This document shows, piece by piece, positions 33,940 to 34,818 of a DNA stretch of 34,818 nucleotides. Numbering within the stretch: the first letter of the stretch is position 1; every line of letters begins with the position of its first letter. This DNA is from Candidatus Hydrogenedens sp. Lineage in GTDB: Bacteria; Hydrogenedentota; Hydrogenedentia; Hydrogenedentales; JAEUWI01. Made by a program: the position numbers and the translations under genes. Below the pieces are notes generated by a model, which saw nothing but the letters and a program-made list of their open reading frames with translations, had not been told where the DNA came from and did not search any database. Where the stretch lies: the NCBI GenBank assembly GCA_016125095.1, contig WGMK01000034.1, positions 1 through 34,818 on the forward strand. The letters run 5' to 3'.

Positions 33940-34140
33940 GGCAATTGAAGCGCCAACGGAGCGACCTATACCAGTCTGGGCAAACAGTCCGGATTGCGTA
34001 GCCACCACAACACGAAGCGCCAAAGGCGCGACCTATACCAGCCCAGCCCAACGGGCTGGGTAGCGGTCGCGAACTAGGGCGGGAGCGCTGAAGGCGCGAA
34101 CCATCGCATCGATCGGGCCTTTGACCCTAAAGAGGGCATG
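33940..34140. repeat. Block B of modular palindromic repeats
   Basis: Two direct units lie in tandem. The second (34014-34063) is intact: GCGCC-AAA-GGCGC, linker GACCTATACCAG, then CCCAGCCC-AAC-GGGCTGGG. The first (33947-33995) has the same linker, but both palindromes are degenerate. A different unit follows (34085-34128): GCGC-TGAAG-GCGC, then CCATCGCATCGATCGGG and a GGGC...GACCC half. The same linkers occur in block A at 21401-21579, so this is one dispersed family. Apart from the repeats, nothing is seen between 33901 and 34199. Confidence 0.8.
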
Positions 34141-34208
34141 ACGCCCCTCAAGCCGCGGCTCGGTACTGCCGATAGATCGGGGTGCAGGCAAGAGACAGGA
34201 TGCCCCCG

Positions 34209-34568
34209 ATGGAACTTGGAACGATACAGAGCAGCACGCTGAGCGCCCCGGCCGCGCGGGTGACCCCCGCCGACCTGGCCCGCCAAGCGGATGCCGTGTT
34301 CCAGGGGGCCGCGGGGGTGGACGCTTTTCTGAACACCGGCGGCGACCGTGCCGCGTTCTACGAGGCCGCCCGCAGCGCCGAGCAACAGCCCGACGTGGGT
34401 GGCGATGCCTTCCTCAGCATGCTGGCCGCCCTCCTCAAGCAGGGCATCGTCGGCTCTGAACAGCTCGAGGTCCGCGGCGAGACCTACACCAGCTTCCTCG
34501 AAAATCGCATCGCCGCCCCCGACGACATCGCCCACGCCCGCCGCGCCCGGCTGGACGTGTGGGGGTAG
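34209..34568 (+). CDS. Small hypothetical protein
   Basis: The 119-residue acidic, Ala-rich protein has no recognised family. It is predicted mostly helical (VTPADLARQADAVFQGAAGVDAFL, AFLSMLAALLKQGIVGSEQLE), with neither membrane segment nor signal peptide. ATG 34209 has AGGA eight bases before it. ATG 34200 would add three residues. The coding character (third-position GC) matches the neighbours, which supports a real gene. It lies between repeat block B and the right-hand IS. Confidence 0.5.
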   Translation: MELGTIQSSTLSAPAARVTPADLARQADAVFQGAAGVDAFLNTGGDRAAFYEAARSAEQQPDVGGDAFLSMLAALLKQGIVGSEQLEVRGETYTSFLENRIAAPDDIAHARRARLDVWG

Positions 34569-34681
34569 GGGCCGGGCCAAATTAATCGCTAAACTTCGAC
34601 TCAGGCGGCCATGGTCAGGGGGTAATGCGCAACACGCTTGCCAATTCGAAAATGGTTGCACTAGCCGGACTAACTGACGAC

Positions 34682-34818
34682 CGCAGATTCAAAGTCTAAT
34701 TGCAACAGGCTTTTCGAGGAAGACCTGTGCCGGGGTGCGGAATCCGAGTTTCTTTCTGGGACGATTGTTGAGCTTGTCGACGTAGGTATTCAATTCCCCG
34801 TCGGTGAGGTTTTTGAAG
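34682..34818 (-). mobile_element. Right end of an IS30-like insertion sequence, second copy (partial)
   Basis: These 137 bases are the exact reverse complement of bases 4-140. Flanking bases differ immediately outside 34682, which sets the outer end of the element. The rest lies beyond the contig edge. Confidence 0.85.
34689..34818 (-). CDS. IS30-family transposase, C-terminal fragment, second copy
   Basis: The same 43-codon C-terminal piece as at the left edge (RPRKKLGFRTPAQVF), ending at TGA (34691-34689) and identical base for base over the shared part. It faces the left copy with its C-terminal end pointing inward. Confidence 0.85.
   Translation of the reverse strand, partial: FKNLTDGELNTYVDKLNNRPRKKLGFRTPAQVFLEKPVAIRL

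Noticed and set aside
32281..34023. Long open frame on the minus strand opposite the RetSat-like gene
   Set aside because: It is the antisense shadow of a GC-rich coding region. The plus strand holds clear FAD-binding motifs and the minus frame has none.

Overview
The window is a bacterial contig of about 34.8 kb, GC-rich and densely packed, from a Gram-negative-type (diderm) organism. Kdo genes (kdsD, kdsA) imply an LPS-type outer membrane. Two tandem DUF1559-type prepilin-like proteins (GFTLIELLVVIAIIGILAAILLPAL start, H-x9-DG end), a surface protein with an acidic EGEGE-type linker, and a PilB-like ATPase with an MshEN-like N-terminus recall Planctomycetes/Lentisphaerae/Candidatus Hydrogenedentota genomes. 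I favour Hydrogenedentota or a PVC-like lineage, as an inference without a database search. Both contig ends lie inside identical copies of one IS30-like insertion sequence facing each other, so the contig ends are very probably assembly breaks at a multi-copy repeat.

Layout. 1-2700: end of an IS30-like transposase, a beta-propeller/Ig surface protein whose 5' end is cut by that IS, then a gene-poor stretch with a decayed second transposase, a tRNA 3'-end remnant and a strong terminator. 2786-4975: STAS protein, kdsD and kdsA. 4983-8600 (minus): sufB-sufC-sufD, an Fe-S cluster scaffold operon, divergent from surE (8836-9537). 9680-11873: two tandem DUF1559 genes, each with its own promoter and hairpin. 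12012-13603: a lower-GC pair, TcmP plus Gp37/Gp68-type three-Cys protein, with its own strong promoter. 13619-18873: a carbohydrate-related group (hydroxypyruvate-isomerase-like protein, sialate-esterase-like hydrolase, class II aldolase) and a two-subunit sodium symporter. 18990-19504: an antitoxin-like gene followed by a PemK/MazF-type toxin gene carrying an in-frame stop. 19522-21371: an MDR oxidoreductase and a PhyH dioxygenase. 21601-25639: a putative exopolysaccharide group (polyprenyl glycosylphosphotransferase, TPR protein, two unknown envelope proteins). 25642-30265: uracil-DNA glycosylase, PilB-like ATPase, a 657-bp AT-richer region with DnaA boxes, and dnaN. 30334-34568: RarD-like transporter, frameshifted alpha/beta hydrolase, RetSat/CrtI-like oxidoreductase, a repeat block and a small unknown gene.

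The most notable points are the TcmP/three-Cys pair (methyltransferase-like plus radical-SAM-like, function unknown to me), a candidate replication origin next to dnaN with no dnaA beside it, a modular family of short palindromic repeats in two blocks, and three broken genes (IS-truncated surface protein, toxin with a stop, frameshifted hydrolase).
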